NCBI GenBank assembly: GCA_015067005.1
Contig: SVNH01000014.1
Coordinates: forward strand, 27,534 to 91,533
Direction: 5' to 3'
Origin: Ruminococcus flavefaciens
GTDB taxonomy: Bacteria; Bacillota; Clostridia; Oscillospirales; Ruminococcaceae
Length of the DNA stretch: 64,000 nucleotides
The notes beneath the pieces were generated by a model. It was not told where the DNA came from and did no database searches. It saw only the letters and a list, made by a program, of their open reading frames with translations. Below are positions 8,918-16,751 of this stretch, one piece after another (positions within the stretch are counted from its first letter, which is position 1; the number at the start of each line of letters is the position of its first letter). The translations under genes and the position numbers were made by a program.

Positions 8918-9457
8918 TTAGTCCTCGTCATCATCGTCGTGAGGAACAAATTTCTGTTTACAAGTCCACTCGGTCCCGTTTTCTTTTCTGATAACAAGCT
9001 GAGTTGGCTTTCCGGTAATATCAGCCATGCGTTGCGCCAGACCGTAGTTTGTGGTGTTATCGGCGTAAAGCATCGCACCAGTCTTAACATCAGTTGGACT
9101 CATGGCAGTATGTCCATGATATTTGCAGCCGTCTCTGCTCTTTTCGTGAATACCGATACCTGCGAGATGAGTTTCCGTAAGAGGCTCGAATATTTTCTTA
9201 GTCAACTCCATTGCTATTTCAGGAGTAGGCGCAGTCGATTCGGTATATGAAGTCATATAGTGAAATACCGGCGTTTTATCCTGATTACCGCTGAACTCAG
9301 CCACAGTCTTAAACTGCCTGTAAGCGTTGTGGGAATTGTTAGGGTCTATACCGAATCCTTCCTTCAAGACCTGATCCTTACCGATTGGGTAGTTTACGAC
9401 ATTTCTCAGGCACTTATCATCGCCGTTAGTATGTAATATCAGCTTAAAAGTTTCCAT
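8918..9457 (-). CDS. Compact MOBP-like relaxase / mobilization protein
   Basis: LRNVVNYPIGKDQVLKEGFGIDP...FHYMTSYTESTAPTPEIAMELTKKIFEPL...LAGIGIHEKSRDGCKYHGHTAMSPTDVKTGAMLY: relaxase N-terminus with H...HxH triad. Confidence 0.65.
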   Translation of the reverse strand: METFKLILHTNGDDKCLRNVVNYPIGKDQVLKEGFGIDPNNSHNAYRQFKTVAEFSGNQDKTPVFHYMTSYTESTAPTPEIAMELTKKIFEPLTETHLAGIGIHEKSRDGCKYHGHTAMSPTDVKTGAMLYADNTTNYGLAQRMADITGKPTQLVIRKENGTEWTCKQKFVPHDDDDED

Positions 9458-9723
9458 AACTCCATCACCTTCTTCTGTATCTTTATCGCTTCTTCGGGCA
9501 TATCGTCTTTGAGTTCTTCGTACTTGGCGTTTGCTTTGTTCTGTAACTCAAACATAAGCTCAGGCGTGAGAGGTATCGGATAGTGCTCGATCCTGTATGC
9601 TGCAATATCAGAACGAGGGATTCCTTTCTCTTTAGCGATCTGATCCAACTCATCGAAGGTAGACTGTCTTACCTTCATCGGTAACGGTACTTTCTTGTCT
9701 TTTTGATCTTTCATGTTGACCAC
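9439..9723 (-). CDS. MobC-like / ribbon-helix-helix accessory mobilization protein
   Basis: KKVPLPMKVRQSTFDELDQIAKEKGIPRSDIAAYRIEHYP is RHH-like; overlaps the relaxase start by 19 nt. Confidence 0.6.
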   Translation of the reverse strand: MVNMKDQKDKKVPLPMKVRQSTFDELDQIAKEKGIPRSDIAAYRIEHYPIPLTPELMFELQNKANAKYEELKDDMPEEAIKIQKKVMELWKLLS

Positions 9724-9996
9724 TCCTGTGTAAGTATTATTCCGAATACGTATGATGTAGTTGAAGTTGTATCTGATATTAGTTATCTGAGAATATTACA
9801 GGTGAATCAGGTAGTTAAGACTGTTTAGATCATTTAGTAATAATATATAATATATTACAGGATATTAGTATAGAGGAAACGTATTACGGAATTACATATA
9901 TGTACTCTACGCACGCAAAAATATCCCCAGTGTATATGTCGGAGCAGAGAGAGTAAAGAACCGTTCTTTACAAAAAATATCAGAATTAATCCAAAA

Positions 9997-10085
9997 TGCA
10001 GGCAGCAAGAAAGACGGCATAGAAAAACATCAATTTTTCCGAAAAAATGATGATTTCTGAATAGACATTTTTGCGACTGCCTGCA
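9997..10085. repeat. Spaced inverted repeat upstream of mobC-like gene (oriT candidate region)
   Basis: TGCAGGCAG (9997-10005) and CTGCCTGCA (10077-10085), perfect 9-bp arms about 71 nt apart. Confidence 0.4.
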
Positions 10086-10201
10086 ATTTAGAAAAAAGCA
10101 AAAGTTTTTTGCGTATACGGATAAAATTGTCAACATCTTTTAAACCCTGTTTCAAGTATCCTTAGAGTATGATAATACTATTCGTAGAAGGATTAGCGCA
10201 T

Positions 10202-10253
10202 AAAAAACACGCCTGTACTGGTTCGCTATCAACTATCGAATCAATATAGGCGT
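10202..10253 (-). terminator. Intrinsic terminator of the DUF4143 ATPase gene
   Basis: Long hairpin ACGCCTGTACTGGTTCG...CGAATCAATATAGGCGT (one mismatch, two wobbles) followed on the minus strand by GTTTTTTA. Confidence 0.6.
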
Positions 10254-10320
10254 TTCTATATATTGCCACCCGTAATTGGACGGTGGCAGTTAAGAGTATT
10301 TTGTTTTGTAAATGATGATG

Positions 10321-11673
10321 TTATATGAACATAGCCAGATAATGCGGAAGCGTCAGCTTATTCTCGCTCTGTCCTATATTACCGCTGATCAGCTTATACG
10401 CAACAGAAGGCTCAAATTCTTCAATGAATCTGTTCAAGGATTTTGTTGCGGTATTGCCAGCTTTGACCTCAATTGGAGCGACATCGCCGTCTTTTTCAAT
10501 GACAAATTCAAGCTCGGAGTTGTCATCGGGCTTGTAGTAATGAAGCGTGTAGCCGTTTTTTATAAGAGTTTCAGCTGCTAAATTTTCATAAATACCGCCC
10601 TTTGCAGGACCTCTGAGCTTGCCATTCAGAAGAGCTTGCTTAGTTGCAAAGCCGTACATAGCCATTAGCAGTCCGGTGTCATTGATATACAGCTTGAACT
10701 CATTGTCCTTTTCATACGCTTTCAGTGGAAGGATAGGCATACTGGTATTGCAGCAGATATACGCCATATTCGCATCATGCAGCCATTGTACGCTGTCCCC
10801 GAATTTACGTGCAGTTGCCTTGCTTTCGACCTCTGAGTATTTGAATTTCTTATTCTCTCTTGCAAGCTGCCGCGGAATACTGTCGTAGCATTTTCTGACT
10901 TTGACCTTTTCTGCCCCTTTAGCGTGCTGAGATATATCATCAGCGTATGAAGTGAGTATCTTATCCTGTATTTCCTGCACTCTGCCAAAGTCCTTATTCT
11001 CCATAAAATCTGCAACGACTTCCGGCATTCCTCCGACCACAAGATACTCTCTGAGCAGTGCATCGTATTTTTCGTTCACCTCAGAAGGTATCTTTTCCCT
11101 TGATTCATAGAACCTGCGAAGATATTCGATAGTGTCGCTGTCGTAGCCATACGCCCAAAGGAACTCCTCAAAATCAAGAGAATACATCATAAGAGGCTTT
11201 TCGTAGCCGACAGGGATAGAATCCACCTCCGTGACCTCCTTATCGGCGTCCTGACCGTAAGCAAGTCCAAGCAGCGAACCAGACGCGATCACGTCAAAGC
11301 GTTCGTCCTGCGCTAAAAATTTGAGAGCAGTTCTTGCGTTGGCACACTTCTGTATCTCATCAAGAAACAAAAGCGTTTTTCCGGGTATCAGCTTAACTCC
11401 CGGAATATTTGCCGTGATCCTTTTATATATCTCCTCAGAGGAAAGCTCTCCCTCAAAAATGATTCTCAGATCATTTTGCATATAAAAGTTTATCTCAATG
11501 AAGCTCTCATATTCATTAGCGCCGAACTGCCGGACAAGATATGTCTTTCCGACCTGTCTTGCGCCTTTTATCAAGAGACATTCATAATTTTTACTGTTTT
11601 TCCACTCAAGAAGCTTGCTGTACATTTTTCTTTTGAGCATAACCATCCCTCGCTTTCGTATTAATTTTAACAT
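10321..11673 (-). CDS. AAA_14/DUF4143 family ATP-binding protein
   Basis: LLIKGARQVGKTYLVRQFG (Walker A), LLFLDEIQKC (Walker B), C-terminal LHYYKPDDNSELEFVIEKDGDVAPIEVKAG (DUF4143). True start may be 11640 (MLKRKMYSK). Confidence 0.9.
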   Translation of the reverse strand: MLKLIRKRGMVMLKRKMYSKLLEWKNSKNYECLLIKGARQVGKTYLVRQFGANEYESFIEINFYMQNDLRIIFEGELSSEEIYKRITANIPGVKLIPGKTLLFLDEIQKCANARTALKFLAQDERFDVIASGSLLGLAYGQDADKEVTEVDSIPVGYEKPLMMYSLDFEEFLWAYGYDSDTIEYLRRFYESREKIPSEVNEKYDALLREYLVVGGMPEVVADFMENKDFGRVQEIQDKILTSYADDISQHAKGAEKVKVRKCYDSIPRQLARENKKFKYSEVESKATARKFGDSVQWLHDANMAYICCNTSMPILPLKAYEKDNEFKLYINDTGLLMAMYGFATKQALLNGKLRGPAKGGIYENLAAETLIKNGYTLHYYKPDDNSELEFVIEKDGDVAPIEVKAGNTATKSLNRFIEEFEPSVAYKLISGNIGQSENKLTLPHYLAMFI

Positions 11674-11828
11674 AGTATAGGCAAAAAGTCAAGAGTTATA
11701 CATATAATAGTGTGTCACAAAAATAAAATATTGCATATTTCAGGCATATGTACACCGACGAAAAATGCATATTTTAGAGGTTAAAACAATTTCCGATTAT
11801 TTCGATTTTGCAAATATATATAATTATT

Positions 11829-11850
11829 ATGAATAATAATTATTATTCAT
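11829..11850. repeat. 22-bp perfect palindrome ATGAATAATAATTATTATTCAT
   Basis: Read directly; lies in the divergent intergenic region. Confidence 0.7.
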
Positions 11851-11969
11851 TTTCAATTGAATTTTTTTCTCCATTTTCAGCCGTTTCCGATTATTCTTCC
11901 TTTCGGTATATATATTATTTCAGTGACAAGAGCTTTTGTCGCCATTATATTACGAAAGGAGAATGAGCC

Positions 11970-12254
11970 ATGTTTCAGAATGACCGATACCTCACCTGCG
12001 GAGTGGACAGTTCCATACCATTGGAATTGCAGCTGTTCCTATGGTCGTGCGTAGACGGACTGCCCGAGCCGCGGGATCACTTGCAGATATTCGACTTAAA
12101 GCAGGTCGGGTGCCTTCAAAGCATCACACACCGCAGCGAGATGCCCGAATACCGTATGGAGTATCTGCTGCCGTCGGATAGTCCAATTACTGAGAAAATT
12201 TACGTAATCGACGACGGCACACATTCAACAATGCTGCTCAGCAGCGAATATTAG
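11970..12254 (+). CDS. DUF960-family small protein
   Basis: MFQNDRYLTCGVDSSIPLELQLFLWSCVDGL...DHLQIFDLKQVGCLQSITHRSEMPEY resembles DUF960; RBS AAAGGAGAATG. Confidence 0.65.
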   Translation: MFQNDRYLTCGVDSSIPLELQLFLWSCVDGLPEPRDHLQIFDLKQVGCLQSITHRSEMPEYRMEYLLPSDSPITEKIYVIDDGTHSTMLLSSEY

Positions 12255-12266
12255 AACGAAACTTAC

Positions 12267-12292
12267 GCCGCTCCTCTCGGGAGCGGTCTTTT
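12267..12292 (+). terminator. Hairpin/terminator between DUF960 and amidoligase genes
   Basis: CCGCTCC-tctc-g-GGAGCGG then TCTTTTT. Confidence 0.7.
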
Positions 12293-12314
12293 TATGTCTG
12301 AACGGAGGTCAAAT

Positions 12315-13421
12315 ATGGAAGAAAAGAATAACGGAAATGCGCTGTATTGCAGTCATTGCGGCGCGTTGATAGGTGAAAACGAGGACTATGAAGAAGTGCA
12401 GGGCGAGGTCGTATGTATGGATTGCGTGGAGCGGCACACTGTCAGATGCGACTCCTGCTCCGAGCTGATATTTGAAAGCGACAGCATAAGCGATGAGTAC
12501 ACCACGCTGTGCGAGCACTGCGCAGAAAATTACTATCGGAGATGCCGTGAATGCAATTGTCTAGTCCACGATGATGCAGTTTACTGGGAAAACGACAATC
12601 CGTATTGCAGCGAATGCTACCACGATATCCAGCACTCGATACACGAATACAATTACAAGCCGGAGCCGGTATTCTTTGGCGATTCTGACCGATATTTCGG
12701 AGTTGAGTTAGAAATAGACGGAGCAGGCAAAGACGATGATAACGCCAATGAACTGCTTTCTGTTGCCAACAAAAATGATACCGAGCACATCTATGTCAAG
12801 TCGGACGGTTCGTTAGATGACGGCATTGAGCTGGTCTCGTTCCCAATGTCATTAAATTACCATAAGCAATTCTGCTGGGAGGAAATAATGCGTAAAGCTA
12901 TCGCTCTCGGATACCGAAGTCATCAGACTTCGACTTGTGGACTTCATTGCCATGTGAACCGCTCCTGCTTCGGCGATACCCGCGAGGAGCAGGATTTGGT
13001 CATTTCTAGGATACTGTTCTTTGTGGAAAAACACTGGGCTGAACTGCTGAAATTCAGCCGCAGAAGCGAGTACAGCATCAATCGCTGGGCTGCACGATAC
13101 GGCTACGAACGCACCGGTAGGGACATACTTGAAAAGGCGAAAAAAGGCAATCTTGGAAGATATGCGGCGGTCAATCTGCAAAATTATGCGACAATAGAAT
13201 TTCGCCTGTTTCGCGGCACTTTGAAGTACAACACGCTCATCGCCGCACTGGAACTGGTAGACAAAATATGCGATGTTGCTCTTGATTATTCGGACGAAGA
13301 AATCGAGAAACAATCGTGGTCGGAATTCGTCGGAACGATAACGGAACCGGAGCTCATCACATACTTAAAAGAACGAAAGCTTTACGTGAACGAAGACGTT
13401 GAATCGGAGGTTGAAATGTAA
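12315..13421 (+). CDS. Amidoligase (Amidoligase_2, COOH-NH2 ligase fold) with N-terminal zinc-ribbon modules
   Basis: CxxC arrays (CSHCG...CMDC, CDSC, CEHC, CREC, CSEC), then FGVELEIDG, VKSDGSLDDGIELVSFPMS, TCGLHCHVNRS, RYAAVNLQNYATIEFRLFRGTL. Confidence 0.85.
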   Translation: MEEKNNGNALYCSHCGALIGENEDYEEVQGEVVCMDCVERHTVRCDSCSELIFESDSISDEYTTLCEHCAENYYRRCRECNCLVHDDAVYWENDNPYCSECYHDIQHSIHEYNYKPEPVFFGDSDRYFGVELEIDGAGKDDDNANELLSVANKNDTEHIYVKSDGSLDDGIELVSFPMSLNYHKQFCWEEIMRKAIALGYRSHQTSTCGLHCHVNRSCFGDTREEQDLVISRILFFVEKHWAELLKFSRRSEYSINRWAARYGYERTGRDILEKAKKGNLGRYAAVNLQNYATIEFRLFRGTLKYNTLIAALELVDKICDVALDYSDEEIEKQSWSEFVGTITEPELITYLKERKLYVNEDVESEVEM

Positions 13422-13600
13422 TGAAAACAACAGATTTAATCAAAGCGATACCGGCAGGAAGTCCCGCCGGCGAGATACTGAAAATAGCCGCGCTGATCAC
13501 CGCGACAGTCCTCATGGACAAGATCGGCGACGTGGTCAAGGAAGTCATAGACGAGGCTCAAACGCCGCTTATCGACGTTACGTACAAGGAGGAGAAATGA
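13421..13600 (+). CDS. 59-aa small protein between amidoligase and GATase
   Basis: Translated by hand: MKTTDLIKAIPAGSPAGEILKIAALITATVLMDKIGDVVKEVIDEAQTPLIDVTYKEEK*. Start overlaps upstream stop (TAATG); stop is 1 nt before the GATase ATG (TGAAATG). Confidence 0.75.
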   Translation: MKTTDLIKAIPAGSPAGEILKIAALITATVLMDKIGDVVKEVIDEAQTPLIDVTYKEEK

Positions 13601-13601
13601 A

Positions 13602-14588
13602 ATGTGCAGTTTGTTCGGTTATTTGGATTATCAAGGTATTATGCCGCATAGGCTCGCCCGTAAGCTCTGCCAATCGTTGGCTAATTCAGCCGAGGAAAGA
13701 GGGACTGACGCCTCTGGGATAAGCTATGTTAAGGACGGTGAAATCGTCATTTATAAGCGTCCTAAAGCCGCTCATAAGCTGCGATTCAATCCTCCAGAGG
13801 GTACGAGAGCAGTCATGGGACATACTCGGCTCGCAACTAAGGGAAATGAGAAGTTCAACTTTAACAACCACCCGTTTTACGGCAAAAATCCCGGTATTTC
13901 GTGGAGTCTGGCTCATAACGGCTGCCTGTACAATGACTCCGCATTGCGTAAGGAGAAGAAACTTCCCGACACCAATATCGAGACCGATTCGTACATAGCC
14001 GTCCAACTTATAGAATCGCAGCAAAAGCTGAATTTTGATTCGCTCAGATATATGGCGGAGGCGGTTCACGGCAGCTTTACTTTCAGTCTACTTGACGAGA
14101 ACAATTCGCTGTATTTCGTCAAAGGCTCGAACCCACTCTGCCTGCTGCATTTCGCGGATATTGGGCTCTATGTTTATGCGAGCACAGAGAGCATTATGAA
14201 GAACGCTCTGAAACGAGTGGGACTTCACAAGTTCGCTTTTGAACGCATTGAGGCTGACGAAGGCGATATCATAAAAATTGACCGGAACGGTAATATCACA
14301 CGCTCCCAGTTCCAGCCTGCTCCGAACTATACAAACTTTTCTAAGTTCAAGTGGTGGTACGGCGACTATGACGACTACTATTCTGCCTATGAGCAGACGC
14401 TTATCGATATGGCGCATTGCTTCGGGATCGACGAAAATGACGTGATCCTCCTCATGGACTACGGCTACACGATTGACGAGATTGAAGAGCTGATGATGGA
14501 CTCCGATGCGTTGAAGCAAGCTGTCAGCGAGATAAAGTTTACGGACGGCGAGTACCTTTACGAAAGCTGCTGCGGAGGGATATGGTGA
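13602..14588 (+). CDS. Stand-alone class II glutamine amidotransferase (Ntn hydrolase)
   Basis: MCSLFGY (N-terminal Cys), ANSAEERGTDASGISYVKDG, MGHTRLATKG, SLAHNGCLYN, NIETDSYIAVQLIE. Confidence 0.9.
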   Translation: MCSLFGYLDYQGIMPHRLARKLCQSLANSAEERGTDASGISYVKDGEIVIYKRPKAAHKLRFNPPEGTRAVMGHTRLATKGNEKFNFNNHPFYGKNPGISWSLAHNGCLYNDSALRKEKKLPDTNIETDSYIAVQLIESQQKLNFDSLRYMAEAVHGSFTFSLLDENNSLYFVKGSNPLCLLHFADIGLYVYASTESIMKNALKRVGLHKFAFERIEADEGDIIKIDRNGNITRSQFQPAPNYTNFSKFKWWYGDYDDYYSAYEQTLIDMAHCFGIDENDVILLMDYGYTIDEIEELMMDSDALKQAVSEIKFTDGEYLYESCCGGIW

Positions 14589-15160
14589 TGGGCAGAATTG
14601 GCTATATACGTGTATCGACTGAGCATCAGGAGACTGCCCGTCAGGAAGCACTGATGAAGCAGTATCAGGTCGAGCGCGTATTTGCTGAGAAGATGTCCGG
14701 AAAGAACGCCGACCGTCCCGAGCTGAAAGCTATGCTCGAATACGTTCGTGAAGGCGATACTCTGTACATCGAGAGTATCAGCAGACTTGGTCGTTCAACT
14801 CGGGATCTTCTCAATATTATAGATGTACTCCAGCGCAAGAACGTAACTCTTGTCAGCAGCAAAGAGAATATCGACACTAACACTCCACAGGGGCGATTCG
14901 TTCTGTCGATATTCGCGGCACTCTCCGAGCTTGAACGTGAACAGACATTACAGCGCCAACGCGAGGGTATTGCTATTGCGAAGTCGCAGGGTAAGTACAA
15001 AGGTCGGCAGCCTATCGAAATAGACTGGACTAAGTTCGGTCAGCTGTATGAGCAATGGCAGTCCGGTGCTATTACGGCAATATGGTTTCAAAAGGAAATG
15101 GGCCTTCGCGCCAACACCTTCTACCGCCGTCTCAGGGAGTACGAAGAAAAGTATATTTGA
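14588..15160 (+). CDS. Serine recombinase, resolvase/invertase type
   Basis: MGRIGYIRVSTEHQETARQEALM...IESISRLGRSTRDLLNIID...TPQGRFVLSIFAALSELEREQTLQRQREGI plus C-terminal HTH-like segment. Confidence 0.95.
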   Translation: MGRIGYIRVSTEHQETARQEALMKQYQVERVFAEKMSGKNADRPELKAMLEYVREGDTLYIESISRLGRSTRDLLNIIDVLQRKNVTLVSSKENIDTNTPQGRFVLSIFAALSELEREQTLQRQREGIAIAKSQGKYKGRQPIEIDWTKFGQLYEQWQSGAITAIWFQKEMGLRANTFYRRLREYEEKYI

Positions 15161-15306
15161 ATAAGAAGGAGCTGGTACAAATAATGTATCAGCTCCGCTT
15201 TTCTTGCAATAGGGTAGCGATTTTATTTGACATATTTCAAAAGCCGAAAAACAACTTGTGTGAAACAGATTTTTCGTATGTCAATAGACTATGGGCTATT
15301 GAAACA

Positions 15307-16152
15307 TCATTCGGAGAGCGCCGCCCACGCCTTGTCCACGCATTTTCTGTATTTCTCTATCTGAGAATCGCACACTATCCTGGTGCGGTTCTGCTCGTCG
15401 TATTTATAACCATACCAGAATGTCAATGTCCGCGACAGCGAGCTCATCTCCTCAAATAATTCTTTGAGGTCGGGGAAACTCAGATAATAACGGCGCAGCT
15501 TCTTGTGCTCATTTATAAAGTCGGATTTAAGCGCTTCAAGTTCCAGTTCTTTCTCGTTTTGCTCTTCTTCAGAGCGCTGAAAAGGCGAAAGATAGAGCAC
15601 GCTGCCCTTTTCATCTAAATCCGTAAAGAGCACATTGAGCTCATTGATAAGAGCCTTTAGCTCTGCAAGCTCATCTGCATTCCGAACCGGAGCAGGTACT
15701 TTCTTACTTGGTGTGGTCTTAAAATTTGCGAGTGTCTTTTCGTATTCCTTTGCAGCCGGACTCAGCACCTCGTCAACGAAAAAGTCCGCGATTTTCTCGC
15801 AAAGGTTTTCGGGAGAAATGTCCGGAATATCATCTTTGAACTTGCCGCAGAGAGTCTGAACATTCGCGGATTTCTCATCAGGTTTATTGTTTAAGTATTC
15901 ACTAAGAAATGACACTATCCCCGGTCGGTTCAAGTCATCGAGCACATCATACGCAACCGCATTGATCGGCTGACCGCTGTTGAATCCCTTGTACAAGCTC
16001 TCAGATTTGCGCTTTTCAGTTATGCACGAATCATCGTTTACAGAGCTCAGAATCAACTTCTTTGTGAAGTCAGCTTTCGTGAGCCATGCTCCTTTTATGT
16101 ACAGCTTGGCGATAAAGTCCTTGCACTCCATAAATCCCTCCAGATTATCCAA
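15307..16152 (-). CDS. Hypothetical protein of unknown family
   Basis: Long ORF with coherent alpha-helical composition (MECKDFIAKLYIKGAWLTKADFTKKL...); no family recognised. True start may be MECKDF at 16131. Confidence 0.6.
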   Translation of the reverse strand: MDNLEGFMECKDFIAKLYIKGAWLTKADFTKKLILSSVNDDSCITEKRKSESLYKGFNSGQPINAVAYDVLDDLNRPGIVSFLSEYLNNKPDEKSANVQTLCGKFKDDIPDISPENLCEKIADFFVDEVLSPAAKEYEKTLANFKTTPSKKVPAPVRNADELAELKALINELNVLFTDLDEKGSVLYLSPFQRSEEEQNEKELELEALKSDFINEHKKLRRYYLSFPDLKELFEEMSSLSRTLTFWYGYKYDEQNRTRIVCDSQIEKYRKCVDKAWAALSE

Positions 16153-16424
16153 TTATCCTACTTCGGAATTATGCTGAAAATATGTCGATAACTACATAAG
16201 CGCCAATGATTATATTGTCTCCACTTGTGCAAAAACACGTATAAAAGGACAATTGGTTAAATCCATTGATTATACTTTTTAAGCATGGTATTATTGCAAT
16301 GAAAACAAACAGCGCTGTGTTTTCTCACCCGAATATTAACTCAATTGTATTTTACATCAAAACTCGAAAACAGTCAAGCGGTACGAGCCGTGCCGCATAT
16401 AATTTCCCGAAAGGAGTTGCTGAT

Positions 16425-16682
16425 ATGGCTAATAAGAAAGAGCTCCCCTCGCTGTGGGAGCGTTCAGAATACGATATTATTTCCGAAACCGAGACAGATA
16501 CCGAGCTTGTGGCGGTATTGCGTACTCGTTACAGCGGCGCGACTATTACCTGCCGTATCCCTAAGCACACGAAAGAAGAGGAAGAAAAGCTCGCCTCTGA
16601 CGTCACCTACGCCCTCATGCAGATTGCATATACCGGTCAGGATATAAGCCGCATGAAGAACATGGAAATATTGGTGGAGTGA
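16425..16682 (+). CDS. Small hypothetical protein (85 aa)
   Basis: MANKKELPSLWERSEYDIISETETDTELVAVLRTRYSGATITCRIPKHTKEEEEKLASDVTYALMQIAY... with RBS GAAAGGAG upstream; start moved from 16266. Confidence 0.6.
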   Translation: MANKKELPSLWERSEYDIISETETDTELVAVLRTRYSGATITCRIPKHTKEEEEKLASDVTYALMQIAYTGQDISRMKNMEILVE

Positions 16683-16699
16683 CGCTACATATGACGCAG

Positions 16700-16730
16700 C
16701 CTCGGGGATTTCCCCCGAGGTTTCTTTTTT
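16700..16730 (+). terminator. Rho-independent terminator
   Basis: CCTCGGGG-atttc-CCCCGAGG followed by TTTCTTTTTT. Confidence 0.85.
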
Positions 16731-16751
16731 GCCATAATCACGAATCTTAAG

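Noticed and set aside
9855-10136. 93-aa minus-strand ORF in the mob intergenic region
   Set aside because: Overlaps the inverted repeat region, Phe/Cys/Leu-rich chance ORF without RBS.
13686-14651. Minus-strand ORFs (127 aa, 187 aa) opposite the GATase
   Set aside because: Antisense to a well-supported class II GATase CDS.
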